Shown piece after piece: positions 8,901 through 16,461 of a stretch of 64,000 nucleotides of DNA. Position 1 is the first letter of the stretch. Each line of letters starts with the position of its first letter. The notes under the pieces are model-generated. The model did no database searches. It was not told the DNA's origin and was given only the letters and a program-made list of their open reading frames with translations. The DNA comes from Pedobacter kyonggii. Lineage in GTDB: Bacteria; Bacteroidota; Bacteroidia; Sphingobacteriales; Sphingobacteriaceae. The stretch lies in assembly GCF_004310665.1 (NCBI RefSeq), contig NZ_SIXF01000016.1, positions 1 to 64,000 on the forward strand, read 5' to 3'. The translations under genes were made by a program, and so were the position numbers.

Positions 8901-9053
8901 GGCATCTCCATTAAAGATATAACGCGCACTCATTCCCGTTTCACCGATCCCGTCTAATATCTGGTCTCCATTTTGTGCATGGGCAGTATCAATACCTATG
9001 GCTAAAACAGCAAGTAACGAAATGGTGTGCAAGAATACTTTGTATATTTTCAT
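5988..9053 (-). CDS. Secreted LamG-containing GH127/GH146-type beta-L-arabinofuranosidase
   Basis: This 1021-aa protein has a signal peptide (cleavage near AHAQ, residue 27), a LamG/concanavalin-like domain (about 40-255), an Ig-like linker domain (about 315-362) and a DUF1680 (GH127-type) catalytic region (about 375-1020). In GH127 enzymes a Glu and three Cys bind zinc and one Cys is the nucleophile. The matching residues are present here: E750-x-C752 and C820-C821 (CCNGT). The expected reaction is release of beta-L-arabinofuranose from arabinose-rich side chains of pectin or glycoproteins; GH127 and GH146 cannot be told apart by eye. It is divergent from the GH43 gene at 9401, so the two probably form one arabinan-type degradation locus with the SusCD pair further right. 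Confidence 0.88.
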   Translation of the reverse strand: MKIYKVFLHTISLLAVLAIGIDTAHAQNGDQILDGIGETGMSARYIFNGDAKDWSRNNFHAKFQGDGVKFINDSRFGKVLSLSGDNNSFVTIPGEALTDIESLSISGWIYLRSKQPGQRFFDFGKDGTKHFFAAPVGTNDQEGFQTLITANENNKNGAVSPALELNKWVYITIVIDIPSKSMVTYVDSKPVAEAKHIPLELTTVFEQQSVAKNLLYIGKSLVPGDPYLNAMIHDFRIYRVPLSAGQIAGIYRNAQRGTQESTVNVGKREDNLPKFSSGTPQLYNAYLANVSDIQVETEVGNLPRLPTYVPGTYKNKMKGPKVRVLWPSPTDNSGVLKPGSYTVTGRVAGTVFQPKAFVTVKALKKSATPALKLESFALNKVSLQTDIHGHATKFIENRDKFIKTLAKTDPNSFLYMFRQAFGQQQPEGAKPLGVWDSEDTKLRGHATGHYLSAIAQAYAGTGYNKVLQANFSKKMEYMINTLYELSQLSGKPKNSGSTAVSDPSAVPHGPGKSDYDSDLSASGIRTDYWNWGKGFISAYPPDQFIMLENGAKYGGQKNQVWAPYYTLHKILAGLIDVYEVSGNKKSLKIATDMSDWVYTRLNQLPQETLIKMWNTYIAGEYGGMNDVMARLYKITNDPKYLKTAQLFDNIKVFFGDTAHSHGLAKNVDIFRGLHANQHIPQIVGSIEMYRVSNKPEYYNIADNFWHKMVDDYMYSIGGVAGARNPANAECFIAQPATLYENGFSEGGQNETCATYNMLKLTGDLFLFDQRAELMDYYERGLYNHILASVAENSPANTYHVPLRPGSVKQFGNADMTGFTCCNGTAIESSTKLQNSIYFKSKDNQALYVNLYIPSTLKWTERQITVEQTTNFPKEDHTRLTIKGSGKFDLNVRVPGWATKGFFLKINGKEQKFQAEPGSYLKISRTWKNGDIVDLKMSFQFHLDPVMDQQNIASLFYGPILLAAQEPEARKDWRKVTLDAKDIGKSIKGDPHQLQFTIDDVVFKPFYDTYGRNSVYLDVTLK

Positions 9054-9400
9054 GTTTAAATCATTTTATCAATAAGCCCTTCTTAGATCTGTTTATTTCA
9101 AGATATTTTATCCCCAGATTTTTTGCTAAGCATAAATGAATTTAGAGAATTTTGAATAAAAATAACCCTTAAAATTCATCGATAAAACTATGAAGAAGCG
9201 CTATGTTTTTATGCTTCTTTTTTATCTGATAGCTACTAGATTTTAACAAGTACACTGCCGTACAACAAAGATTGGGGTGCTTGGTTAAAATACTAATGTT
9301 ATGCATCAATATACAACGGAAATCTAGGTTACGCTTCGTTTATATTTACATCCTGATCCATCAAGTCTGGTTTTTATAGGTCGGGATATCAACATCAATT
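9054..9400. promoter_or_regulatory. Divergent control region between GH127-type and GH43 genes
   Basis: The 347-bp gap holds the promoters of both genes. A small inverted repeat (AAGAAGC 9193-9199, GCTTCTT 9213-9219, then T-rich) may be a hairpin. TATATTTA at 9341-9348 is one base off the TAnnTTTG element for the GH43 gene. No operator could be assigned with confidence. Confidence 0.4.
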
Positions 9401-12400
9401 ATGAAAAACATTTATCTAAACCTTTTCGTTCTTTTTCTCCTATGCTGCTCTTTCCAACCTGTAATGGCGCAATCCCTGCATTTGGATAAGGGGCAGGGCA
9501 ATCCTGTTATACCGGGTTATTTTGCAGATCCAACGGTGAAAAAATTTGGAGATACGTATTATATTTATGCAACAACCGATGGCAATGGGGGTGGATTTGG
9601 GCCATCGCAGGTATGGACTTCAAAAGATTTTGTGAACTGGACTATGCAGGATATGAATTGGCCAACAACCCATCATTACTGGGCACCAGATGCAACACAG
9701 GGCCCCGACGGAAAGTATTATCTATACTACTGCCAGCCCGTTGAAATATTCGGTGCATCTTCAGCAACACCGGTTGGCCCATGGACATCGCTTTTAGCAC
9801 CCGGAAAACCAATAGTTTCAAATTTTATGGTACCCAAGGTGATTACACTTGATGGGCAGACTTTTAAAGATGACGACGGTAAGTATTATATGTATTGGGG
9901 CACTTGGGGCATTTATCCGGGCCATGGTTGTGGTGTTGGCTTATTGAATGCCGACATGAAGTCGTTTTCAAAACTTGCGCAGATCCCAAATACCGATGCA
10001 AAAGACTTTTTCGAGGCTCCATTTGTATTTAAAAGAAAGGGTGTTTATTATCTTACTTATTCATCCGGCTATTGCGAAGACGGAACTTACAGGGTACAGT
10101 ATGCCACTGCAAGCAATCCGATGGGACCTTTTAAACATGCCCAGGATAATCCTATCCTCGCCACAAATGGCGATGGAACGGTGCATGGACCAGGGCATCA
10201 GTCTGTTCTGCAGCAGGGAGATGATTTTTACTTGGTTTATCACCGGCATAATAACCCACACAATGACGGTGGCTATCACAGGCAGGTAGCGGCAGATAAA
10301 ATGATTTTCGATGAGAAAGGAAACATCCTGAAGCTGGTGCCTACACATTCGGGAATCGGCTATTTGGCAAAAAATGCGAATCCGCATCCAAATCTGGCGC
10401 TAGGCAAAACTGCTGTGGCCTCTTCAACTTATGATCAGGATTTTAAACCAGAATTTGCATTCGATGATAATAACGGAACTTTATGGAAAGCCAAAAACAA
10501 TATCGGTCCCTCATGGCTCCAGATCGATTTAGGTAGGACTTATGATGTTAAAAGTGTGCACACTCAATTTGAATATGCTACCTGGTACTATCAATACAAA
10601 ATCGAATATTCGCTCGATGGCAAAACATGGGCACTGTACATTGATAGGAGTAAAAATACCCAACATGGAAGTCCGATAATAGATTTTGGAAACGTTAAGG
10701 CCAGGTATCTGCGTACAACAATTTTACGGACCGAATATCCGGGCTTAAATAAGGCGATATGGAATATTAAGGTTTTCGACAATGCCGAATATAATCCAGT
10801 GATGAAAACCAGTATCAAAAAATGGGAGTCTTTGCAACGTTTTGAACCGAAGGGACTGTTGGTGGATCTGAACTTTGATAACCTTCACGTAGGATCAATA
10901 GCAGGGCATGTTTCAAATAATGGAAAATTAGCCGGTGTGTTTTCTGCTAGCGGAACAAATAAGCCAGTTACTTCAATGATAGGTGGAAAGAAGGCTTTGG
11001 TTTTCTCTGGCACCGAGCGCCTATCATCGTCCATTCGTGCGCCATCATCTATGCTGGGGAACAGCAGCTATAGCGTGAGTATGTGGGTGCTGAACCCAGA
11101 GATCGGTAAAGAAGAAACAATCGTTTCGTGGACAGATAGGGGTGGTGTTAATTTAAGTAATGCTGCGGTAGGTTATGGGAATAGTAAAGGTGCAGGCGCT
11201 GCCACTCATCTGGGCTGGGCCGATTTAGGATACAGAAATTTACCGAAAGCAAATGAGTGGCATCTGATTACCATGGTTTTTGATGGGACAATGGAACGTA
11301 TATATGTTGATGGGAAATTGGATAGGGCAGAAAGAAGGATGCTTTTCGTGAATAATCTTACCAGGTTTCTTGTTGGTGGCAATGACGATGGAACTTCAGG
11401 ATTTTCTGGTGCGCTTGCCTCTTTGAAAATTTATGATATCCCATTAACCGATACAGAGATTAAAGCAGCCTATACAAAAGGCATAACTAACCGTACGGTT
11501 CTGTACGCAGATACAAAAAACCTTGAATATGGGGATTTAGCAAACTGGCCCAACAATGGAGCCGCTTTGGGAGAACTGACATGCAAGAGGAATGTGGAAG
11601 TTGACGATATTAATGGGAAAATAGCTGCTGTATTGGCGAATGGTAGTAAAGTCCTTATGGGAGATAGAATTACAAACAAGGTCGATTTTTCAAGACCATT
11701 TAGCGCTGTTTTTTCTCTTTTACCTGCTGTTGGTTCAAAAACAGATCTGTTTTTTGGTAAAGGAAATAAAGCCGTAAGGATAGTAGGTAATGGAAAATGG
11801 CAACAGTTAATCTGTTCTTTTGCTCAGGGCAAGTTCCAGGTATTTATCAACGGTAAACCGGCAAATTATGCACTGGTACATAATAATCAAACAGACCAGC
11901 GTATTTTGATCGAATCTTCTGGCGGAGTGTCAAGTGCCACAACAGCAATATCATCAATTTCAATATACAGTTATGGCCTTGATTATAGTGGTTGTTTAAA
12001 AGAATTTAATTTTTGGAAACAAACCTTAGGCACTGGTAGCTTAAAAGCGTCATTTGCCTCAAAACCATCAGCAGTTACGTCAAATATGGTCTATATGGTT
12101 GCAGATAAACCTGAACTGCCAGGTAGTGATCTCGAATATCTTTTTAAAAGTGATAAAGATAAAGGGGATGCGAAATGGTTACGGTCAGCAGATTATATGG
12201 ATTTTTCGGTCCTTCCACAAAGCAGTTATAATTATACAGTGAAAATCAAGGATAATTTTGGAAATGTTACCCAAACTTCTCTTCCCTTTGCTGTTAGCAC
12301 AGATTCTTCACAATTTGTTGTCAGAAAACAGAGTGGGGCGGCCCGGTCAGTTCCGGCAGCAAAAGACGGCCTGTCAGGAACTTCCTGGGATGGTTTATTG

Positions 12401-12937
12401 GGAAATGCAGATACGGTTACCCAGCAGTCTGGCATCCTAAAGATGGTTTCGCACAATACATTTTGGGATGGATCGGAGGCAACGGGGCCTTTTGCTTATA
12501 ACAATGTGGAGGGTGATTTTATTGCTGAGGTAAAGCTTTCAGATATGCTGGGGCTCAGGGAGAAGAAAGCTTATGGTGCAAATGAGGCAGGTATAATGGT
12601 TAAAGATTTAACAAATGGAAGAGCGCTTTTACAAAACGGCATTATGCCAGGCTGGGGCGTTGGAAATATTGTTACCAACCTTGGGAATGGTGGCAGAAGG
12701 CAGACGAACAGCCTCTCTGGATGGAATTTTTACAGGCACCTGCAGATACAGCGGGCAGGAAATACATTTTTTATGCGTGGTAGCAGTGATGGAAAGACTT
12801 GGGTAGATCTTCCTGGCAGTCCGTTAAAAAGAGATGATCTGGGAGCTGGGTTACAGGTTGGCGTTTACCATGCTACCTATGGTGATTCTTCTGGTGATGC
12901 TTCTTTTAGCGGTTTTAAGATTATCCAAAAGAAATAA
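9401..12937 (+). CDS. Secreted multi-domain GH43 glycosidase with F5/8, LamG and DUF1349-like modules
   Basis: This 1178-aa protein has a signal peptide (cleavage near VMAQ, residue 24). The GH43 five-blade domain spans about residues 33-325, with the expected triad: base D43 (FADPT), pKa modulator D151 (LDGQTFKDDDG) and acid E205 (DFFEAPF). Next come an F5/8 type C/CBM32-like module (about 333-460, NLALGKTAVASS), one or two LamG-like modules (about 485-690 and 700-880), an Ig-like segment and a C-terminal DUF1349-like beta-sandwich (about 1000-1178). GH43 enzymes act on arabinans or xylans. The divergent GH127-type neighbour favours arabinose polymers. The number of accessory modules is large for GH43 and suggests binding to a complex or insoluble substrate. 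Confidence 0.88.
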   Translation: MKNIYLNLFVLFLLCCSFQPVMAQSLHLDKGQGNPVIPGYFADPTVKKFGDTYYIYATTDGNGGGFGPSQVWTSKDFVNWTMQDMNWPTTHHYWAPDATQGPDGKYYLYYCQPVEIFGASSATPVGPWTSLLAPGKPIVSNFMVPKVITLDGQTFKDDDGKYYMYWGTWGIYPGHGCGVGLLNADMKSFSKLAQIPNTDAKDFFEAPFVFKRKGVYYLTYSSGYCEDGTYRVQYATASNPMGPFKHAQDNPILATNGDGTVHGPGHQSVLQQGDDFYLVYHRHNNPHNDGGYHRQVAADKMIFDEKGNILKLVPTHSGIGYLAKNANPHPNLALGKTAVASSTYDQDFKPEFAFDDNNGTLWKAKNNIGPSWLQIDLGRTYDVKSVHTQFEYATWYYQYKIEYSLDGKTWALYIDRSKNTQHGSPIIDFGNVKARYLRTTILRTEYPGLNKAIWNIKVFDNAEYNPVMKTSIKKWESLQRFEPKGLLVDLNFDNLHVGSIAGHVSNNGKLAGVFSASGTNKPVTSMIGGKKALVFSGTERLSSSIRAPSSMLGNSSYSVSMWVLNPEIGKEETIVSWTDRGGVNLSNAAVGYGNSKGAGAATHLGWADLGYRNLPKANEWHLITMVFDGTMERIYVDGKLDRAERRMLFVNNLTRFLVGGNDDGTSGFSGALASLKIYDIPLTDTEIKAAYTKGITNRTVLYADTKNLEYGDLANWPNNGAALGELTCKRNVEVDDINGKIAAVLANGSKVLMGDRITNKVDFSRPFSAVFSLLPAVGSKTDLFFGKGNKAVRIVGNGKWQQLICSFAQGKFQVFINGKPANYALVHNNQTDQRILIESSGGVSSATTAISSISIYSYGLDYSGCLKEFNFWKQTLGTGSLKASFASKPSAVTSNMVYMVADKPELPGSDLEYLFKSDKDKGDAKWLRSADYMDFSVLPQSSYNYTVKIKDNFGNVTQTSLPFAVSTDSSQFVVRKQSGAARSVPAAKDGLSGTSWDGLLGNADTVTQQSGILKMVSHNTFWDGSEATGPFAYNNVEGDFIAEVKLSDMLGLREKKAYGANEAGIMVKDLTNGRALLQNGIMPGWGVGNIVTNLGNGGRRQTNSLSGWNFYRHLQIQRAGNTFFMRGSSDGKTWVDLPGSPLKRDDLGAGLQVGVYHATYGDSSGDASFSGFKIIQKK

Positions 12938-13283
12938 GAGCCTGTTTAAAAATTAAATAAAATTATTTCGTATGTCAGTCTGAGCGTAGTCGAAGACCAT
13001 TTCAGCGCATTAAAAGCACTTCGACTCCGCTATCATTGACAGATTCCAAAAGAAAGGGCGTCATCTCCGGCGCAACGCATAGTGTTCCAAAGGAACTTCT
13101 TCGGAGGAGAGATCTTTGGACTATATTAAAAGATTTTGCTTCGCAGAGCCTGCAGGTTCTCCACTACGGTCGAAATGACGATACTTCTTAAAAATCCCCT
13201 GTCATTAATATTGATTTTAAGCAATTAATTTCGATAAAAATTACAGATTTATCTTTAATAATAAAATGTTTGGCTTAAAAAGA
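12938..13283. repeat. REP-like composite repeat region
   Basis: There is no gene. From 12974 to about 13183 lie several copies, in both orientations, of the dispersed motif GTCA..CTGAGCGnAGTCGAAG. They are seen at 12974-12997, ACTTCGACTCCGC near 13018, GTCATCTCC at 13060 and CTACGGTCGAAATGACG near 13164-13180. Related copies are at 63855 and 63940. Such repeats are common between genes in this group. Confidence 0.7.
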
Positions 13284-13316
13284 AAAACCCAGAGTCGTTT
13301 TGCCGATCTGGGTTTT
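13284..13316 (-). terminator. Terminator of the SusCD-fasciclin operon
   Basis: AAAACCCAGA and TCTGGGTTTT form a 10-bp stem around a 13-base loop. On the minus strand it is followed by TTTCTTTTTAAG. It lies 17 bp after the last gene of the minus-strand operon, and the T-rich side fits that direction. Confidence 0.8.
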
Positions 13317-13333
13317 ATCTTCAACTAACCTAA

Positions 13334-14287
13334 CTAAGGTTTTTTAGTAATAGCAGGTATTTGGACGGTTACGGTGTAACTGCCCGCTGATAATGCCTTA
13401 AAACCAAAAAATACCGGATTTGCATTTCTGTTTTCTACCGTAAACCTCGCGGGGATCCGGTAATAATTTCCGGTTCCGTTATTGCCATCCTTAATAGGAA
13501 AACCGTTTGGCAGATCTATAAACTCCCATTCGAGTGCAGTTGTTGTTCTTACCACAGAGAAATATGGGTTCATTTGCGAAAAATTACCTCTATCTCCTCT
13601 GGTTACGATTTGTCCGGCAGAAGGATCAAAGGCAGTGCCATTCTTATCTAGAAAGACAAATCTGATTTTATTGGGGCCTTTGCTGTCGTAAGTGATGGTT
13701 ACCGGTAAAGGGGATTGACCGCTAAAACCTGTTTCAGTATCCGGGTCGGAAGTCGTAAAGAACGGGCCAGCATCAAGGCTATAATGTGCTTTAGGTAATA
13801 ATTGTATCCTGCAGGCATTTAAGATATCACGTGTACCTTTAATGTTCGTTACCTGAACATCAATAACATAATTTCCGGTGGCCACATTTGCTGTGGCTTG
13901 CGATAAGGATATTCTTCCGCCTATTTCACTAATTTCTAAGGGAAGGGCAGGTTTAAGTACAATTTTCTTGTTCACAAGTGCCACTGTTGAATCTGCGTTG
14001 GTAATTTGACCAAGAAACTGCTTGATGGTAAATTCTTTGAGCATATCTGGTGCTGGTTGTCCGGTATCCATATTTCTAACTGCCAGTAATTTTACTTTCA
14101 CCGGACCCGTGGTACCATCTAATTCTATTGCTTTAGAGTTAACTACGTTTCCCTGGGTAGCAATAAGCGGATTTGGTGTATAGTACATATAATCGCTGAT
14201 GAAGCCCTTACTTACCTTTTTGCAACCCAATAAAATGCCCACTAAAGTAAGAACAGATAGTGATGAAATGATAAATATTTTTTTCAT
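13334..14287 (-). CDS. SusCD-associated lipoprotein, probably DUF5007
   Basis: This 317-aa protein has a lipoprotein signal ending at Cys22 (GILLGCKK). The rest is beta-rich, with SDYMYYTPNPL near the N-terminus, and resembles the DUF5007 family found with SusCD and fasciclin genes; the family name is from memory. A surface glycan-binding or accessory role is likely from position. It is the last gene of the operon SusC, SusD, fasciclin, this gene, 21 bp after the fasciclin gene, and is followed by a strong terminator. No catalytic motif is visible. Confidence 0.7.
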   Translation of the reverse strand: MKKIFIISSLSVLTLVGILLGCKKVSKGFISDYMYYTPNPLIATQGNVVNSKAIELDGTTGPVKVKLLAVRNMDTGQPAPDMLKEFTIKQFLGQITNADSTVALVNKKIVLKPALPLEISEIGGRISLSQATANVATGNYVIDVQVTNIKGTRDILNACRIQLLPKAHYSLDAGPFFTTSDPDTETGFSGQSPLPVTITYDSKGPNKIRFVFLDKNGTAFDPSAGQIVTRGDRGNFSQMNPYFSVVRTTTALEWEFIDLPNGFPIKDGNNGTGNYYRIPARFTVENRNANPVFFGFKALSAGSYTVTVQIPAITKKP

Positions 14288-14308
14288 GATTGTTTCTGTT
14301 GCGATTCC

Positions 14309-14977
14309 TTAGAACCTGATGAATGTATGGGTATTACTTAAAACATGAAGCATTCCGCCTGATGAGGGTTCTATGCCTGTAGTTTGGCACTGTGCCTTTA
14401 AATCAATATTAGGATCATTAGGCTGGGCAGTGCTGTTTGGTGGGTCTAAACCTCCTCTAACCTTAATGTAGTAGAGGTAATAAATTGGGCTGGACGACCA
14501 TGATTCACCTGGTTTTGGCTGCAAGATTCTTTGAAACGCAGTTTGGGTATTGGCAGCGTTGGCTACAAGGGTAGGTTGTAGCGGTGCGGTGGTTAACGCT
14601 ATGCGAGATTTAGATAAGTAAATGCGTAATGAATCGGCTTTCAGATCATTATACATGTTGGTTAAGGTATAAGTATTATTCTCATTAATGAGTCTAACCG
14701 AATCTCTTTTAAGCCTGATGTAGTTATTGATCGAATAGTTGGTTGGTGCAAAGAAAGTTGCAGCACCATTTACTTCATCTTTCATGTTGTAATGATCGAT
14801 AACCATTATGAGCGTATCGAACAAATGATATTTGTGTTGCTTTAAATATTCATAAGTGGTTAAGGGGCTTTTTGCCTCACTTAAACCTCCATCTGTTAAA
14901 TAGCTACTCTTTTTGCAGCTTGTAAAATATGCCAGCCCCAGGCTGCATATCATAAAATACAACAGTTTCTTTTTCAT
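14309..14977 (-). CDS. Fasciclin-domain lipoprotein
   Basis: This 222-aa protein has a signal ending in the lipobox FTSCKK (Cys21). A fasciclin-like domain follows (about 40-220), shown by TFFAPTNYSINNYI and the closing pattern HVLSNTHTFIRF. Fasciclin domains mediate adhesion or ligand binding. In SusCD operons these proteins probably serve as surface accessory lipoproteins. The gene starts 4 bp after the SusD stop and continues into the DUF5007-like gene, so all four are cotranscribed. Confidence 0.85.
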   Translation of the reverse strand: MKKKLLYFMICSLGLAYFTSCKKSSYLTDGGLSEAKSPLTTYEYLKQHKYHLFDTLIMVIDHYNMKDEVNGAATFFAPTNYSINNYIRLKRDSVRLINENNTYTLTNMYNDLKADSLRIYLSKSRIALTTAPLQPTLVANAANTQTAFQRILQPKPGESWSSSPIYYLYYIKVRGGLDPPNSTAQPNDPNIDLKAQCQTTGIEPSSGGMLHVLSNTHTFIRF

Positions 14978-14981
14978 GTTC

Positions 14982-16451
14982 TTATAACTTGGAGCTCCAG
15001 AAAGGAGTTTGAGTCAACTTTTTGTTAATATTCATTAATGCAGGATCAAGCGGCCAGTAATATTTACCAGCATCAAAATCGGCTTTGGTCATTTTTTCCG
15101 CGCCAAATTTCATGATCCCTGTTTTTTTACCCAGCCTTACCAAATCATAGAAGCGATGCCCTTCCAGGAAAAGCTCCCTTCCGCGTTCGTCTATAATACC
15201 TTCGAATAAGTTGGCATTGGTTCCAACCCAGTCACCTAAACCAGCAATAGTGCGTACTTCATTAAGCACCGTGCGCGATTGATCAAACTGGTTTAAAGCC
15301 GCAAGTGCTTCTGCTTTCAGGAGTTTAATGTCGGCAAGCCTAAAAATGATGATGTTGTTATGGGCCACAGCACTAACTACATTTTGTCCGTTAACATAAG
15401 TGATGTTAGCATACTTAATACAGAGTGGATCCGTAGAATTGGTTAGTGCAAAAGCAGTCTTAAATCGTTTATCATCAGCATTGCTATAAAGCGTATTCAG
15501 GGTGTTAATATTGAGTGGGAAAATTGAATTACCCGTATGCGTTGTTAAGTAAGGGCTTTTAAGGGTGTAATTGGCGATTCCCCCGGTACTACCCTCATTT
15601 TCATCACTCTGTGCAATTTCGAAAATGCCTTCTGTAGATTTTCCTTTGTATATGCTGAGGTAATTATCTCTGTTTACATATTGATAAAAATTTTGGTCAA
15701 TTATTTTATCGGTGGTGGCATTACAGTTTTGGTAATCGCCCTGCCAGGCATATAAATGAGCCAGAAGCGCATAAGCGGCTCCTTTATTGGCCCTTACTGC
15801 CCTGTTTCCTGCGTTGGAATAATCCCAGCTCAAAAGGTTGATTGCATTATTTAAATCGCTTAGGCATTGTGTTATCACCTCACCAGCCTTGCTACGCGGC
15901 AGGTCTACTGCCTCTGTTATTGCGCCTGTTTGGGTAATCAGTGGAATATCGCCCCAAATTCTTGTCATGTAGAAATAGTTAAACGCCCTTAAAAAGTAAG
16001 CTTCTCCCAGCAAATTATTTTTGGCATTTGGAGATGAGAATTTGTCATCGGCGATGGTGGGAATGAATTTAATGCAGCGGTTAGTCTGGTCTATGGCACT
16101 GTAAAAAGTATCATATCTTCTCATCTGCATCATCCTGTCCCAGGTTTCGGCAGATGCAACAGAAATTGCCCACTCCATTCGGAAAATATTGTCAAATCTG
16201 TAACTATTTGCTGATACAAATTCATCTGTAGGTAAATCGCCATAAGCGTAGAAAGCTAATCCATCTGCTTTATTAAGCGTTTTCCTAACCAACGCGTAAC
16301 CTGCTGCTACAGCTTTGTCAGCGTCATTTTCATTTTTCCAGAAAGTAAGGTCGGTAGATACGCTAATGGGTTTCTCATCTAAAAATTTTTTACATGAGCT
16401 TGCCATGCCCATCCCGATTACACAGCATATATATATAGTAAGTCTTTTCAT
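14982..16451 (-). CDS. SusD/RagB-type outer-membrane glycan-binding lipoprotein
   Basis: This 489-aa protein has a lipoprotein signal (SSCKKFLDEKP, Cys20). It shows the SusD pattern: a helical TPR-like body with AYFLRAFNYFYMTRIWGDIP near residues 150-170 and the C-terminal block RGRELFLEGHRFYDLVRLGK near 425-445. Length fits the family. SusD proteins sit over the SusC barrel as a lid and deliver oligosaccharides. It is 10 bp after SusC and 4 bp before the fasciclin gene. Nearby GH127 and GH43 enzymes suggest an arabinose-rich glycan, but no binding specificity can be read from the sequence. Confidence 0.95.
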   Translation of the reverse strand: MKRLTIYICCVIGMGMASSCKKFLDEKPISVSTDLTFWKNENDADKAVAAGYALVRKTLNKADGLAFYAYGDLPTDEFVSANSYRFDNIFRMEWAISVASAETWDRMMQMRRYDTFYSAIDQTNRCIKFIPTIADDKFSSPNAKNNLLGEAYFLRAFNYFYMTRIWGDIPLITQTGAITEAVDLPRSKAGEVITQCLSDLNNAINLLSWDYSNAGNRAVRANKGAAYALLAHLYAWQGDYQNCNATTDKIIDQNFYQYVNRDNYLSIYKGKSTEGIFEIAQSDENEGSTGGIANYTLKSPYLTTHTGNSIFPLNINTLNTLYSNADDKRFKTAFALTNSTDPLCIKYANITYVNGQNVVSAVAHNNIIIFRLADIKLLKAEALAALNQFDQSRTVLNEVRTIAGLGDWVGTNANLFEGIIDERGRELFLEGHRFYDLVRLGKKTGIMKFGAEKMTKADFDAGKYYWPLDPALMNINKKLTQTPFWSSKL

Positions 16452-16461
16452 TTTAGTAAGA

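Noticed and set aside
9190-9246. Short frame MKKRYVFMLLFYLIATRF in the GH127/GH43 gap
   Set aside because: It looks like a signal peptide, but it is only 18 codons and nothing follows; a relic of a sensor gene is possible but unsupported.
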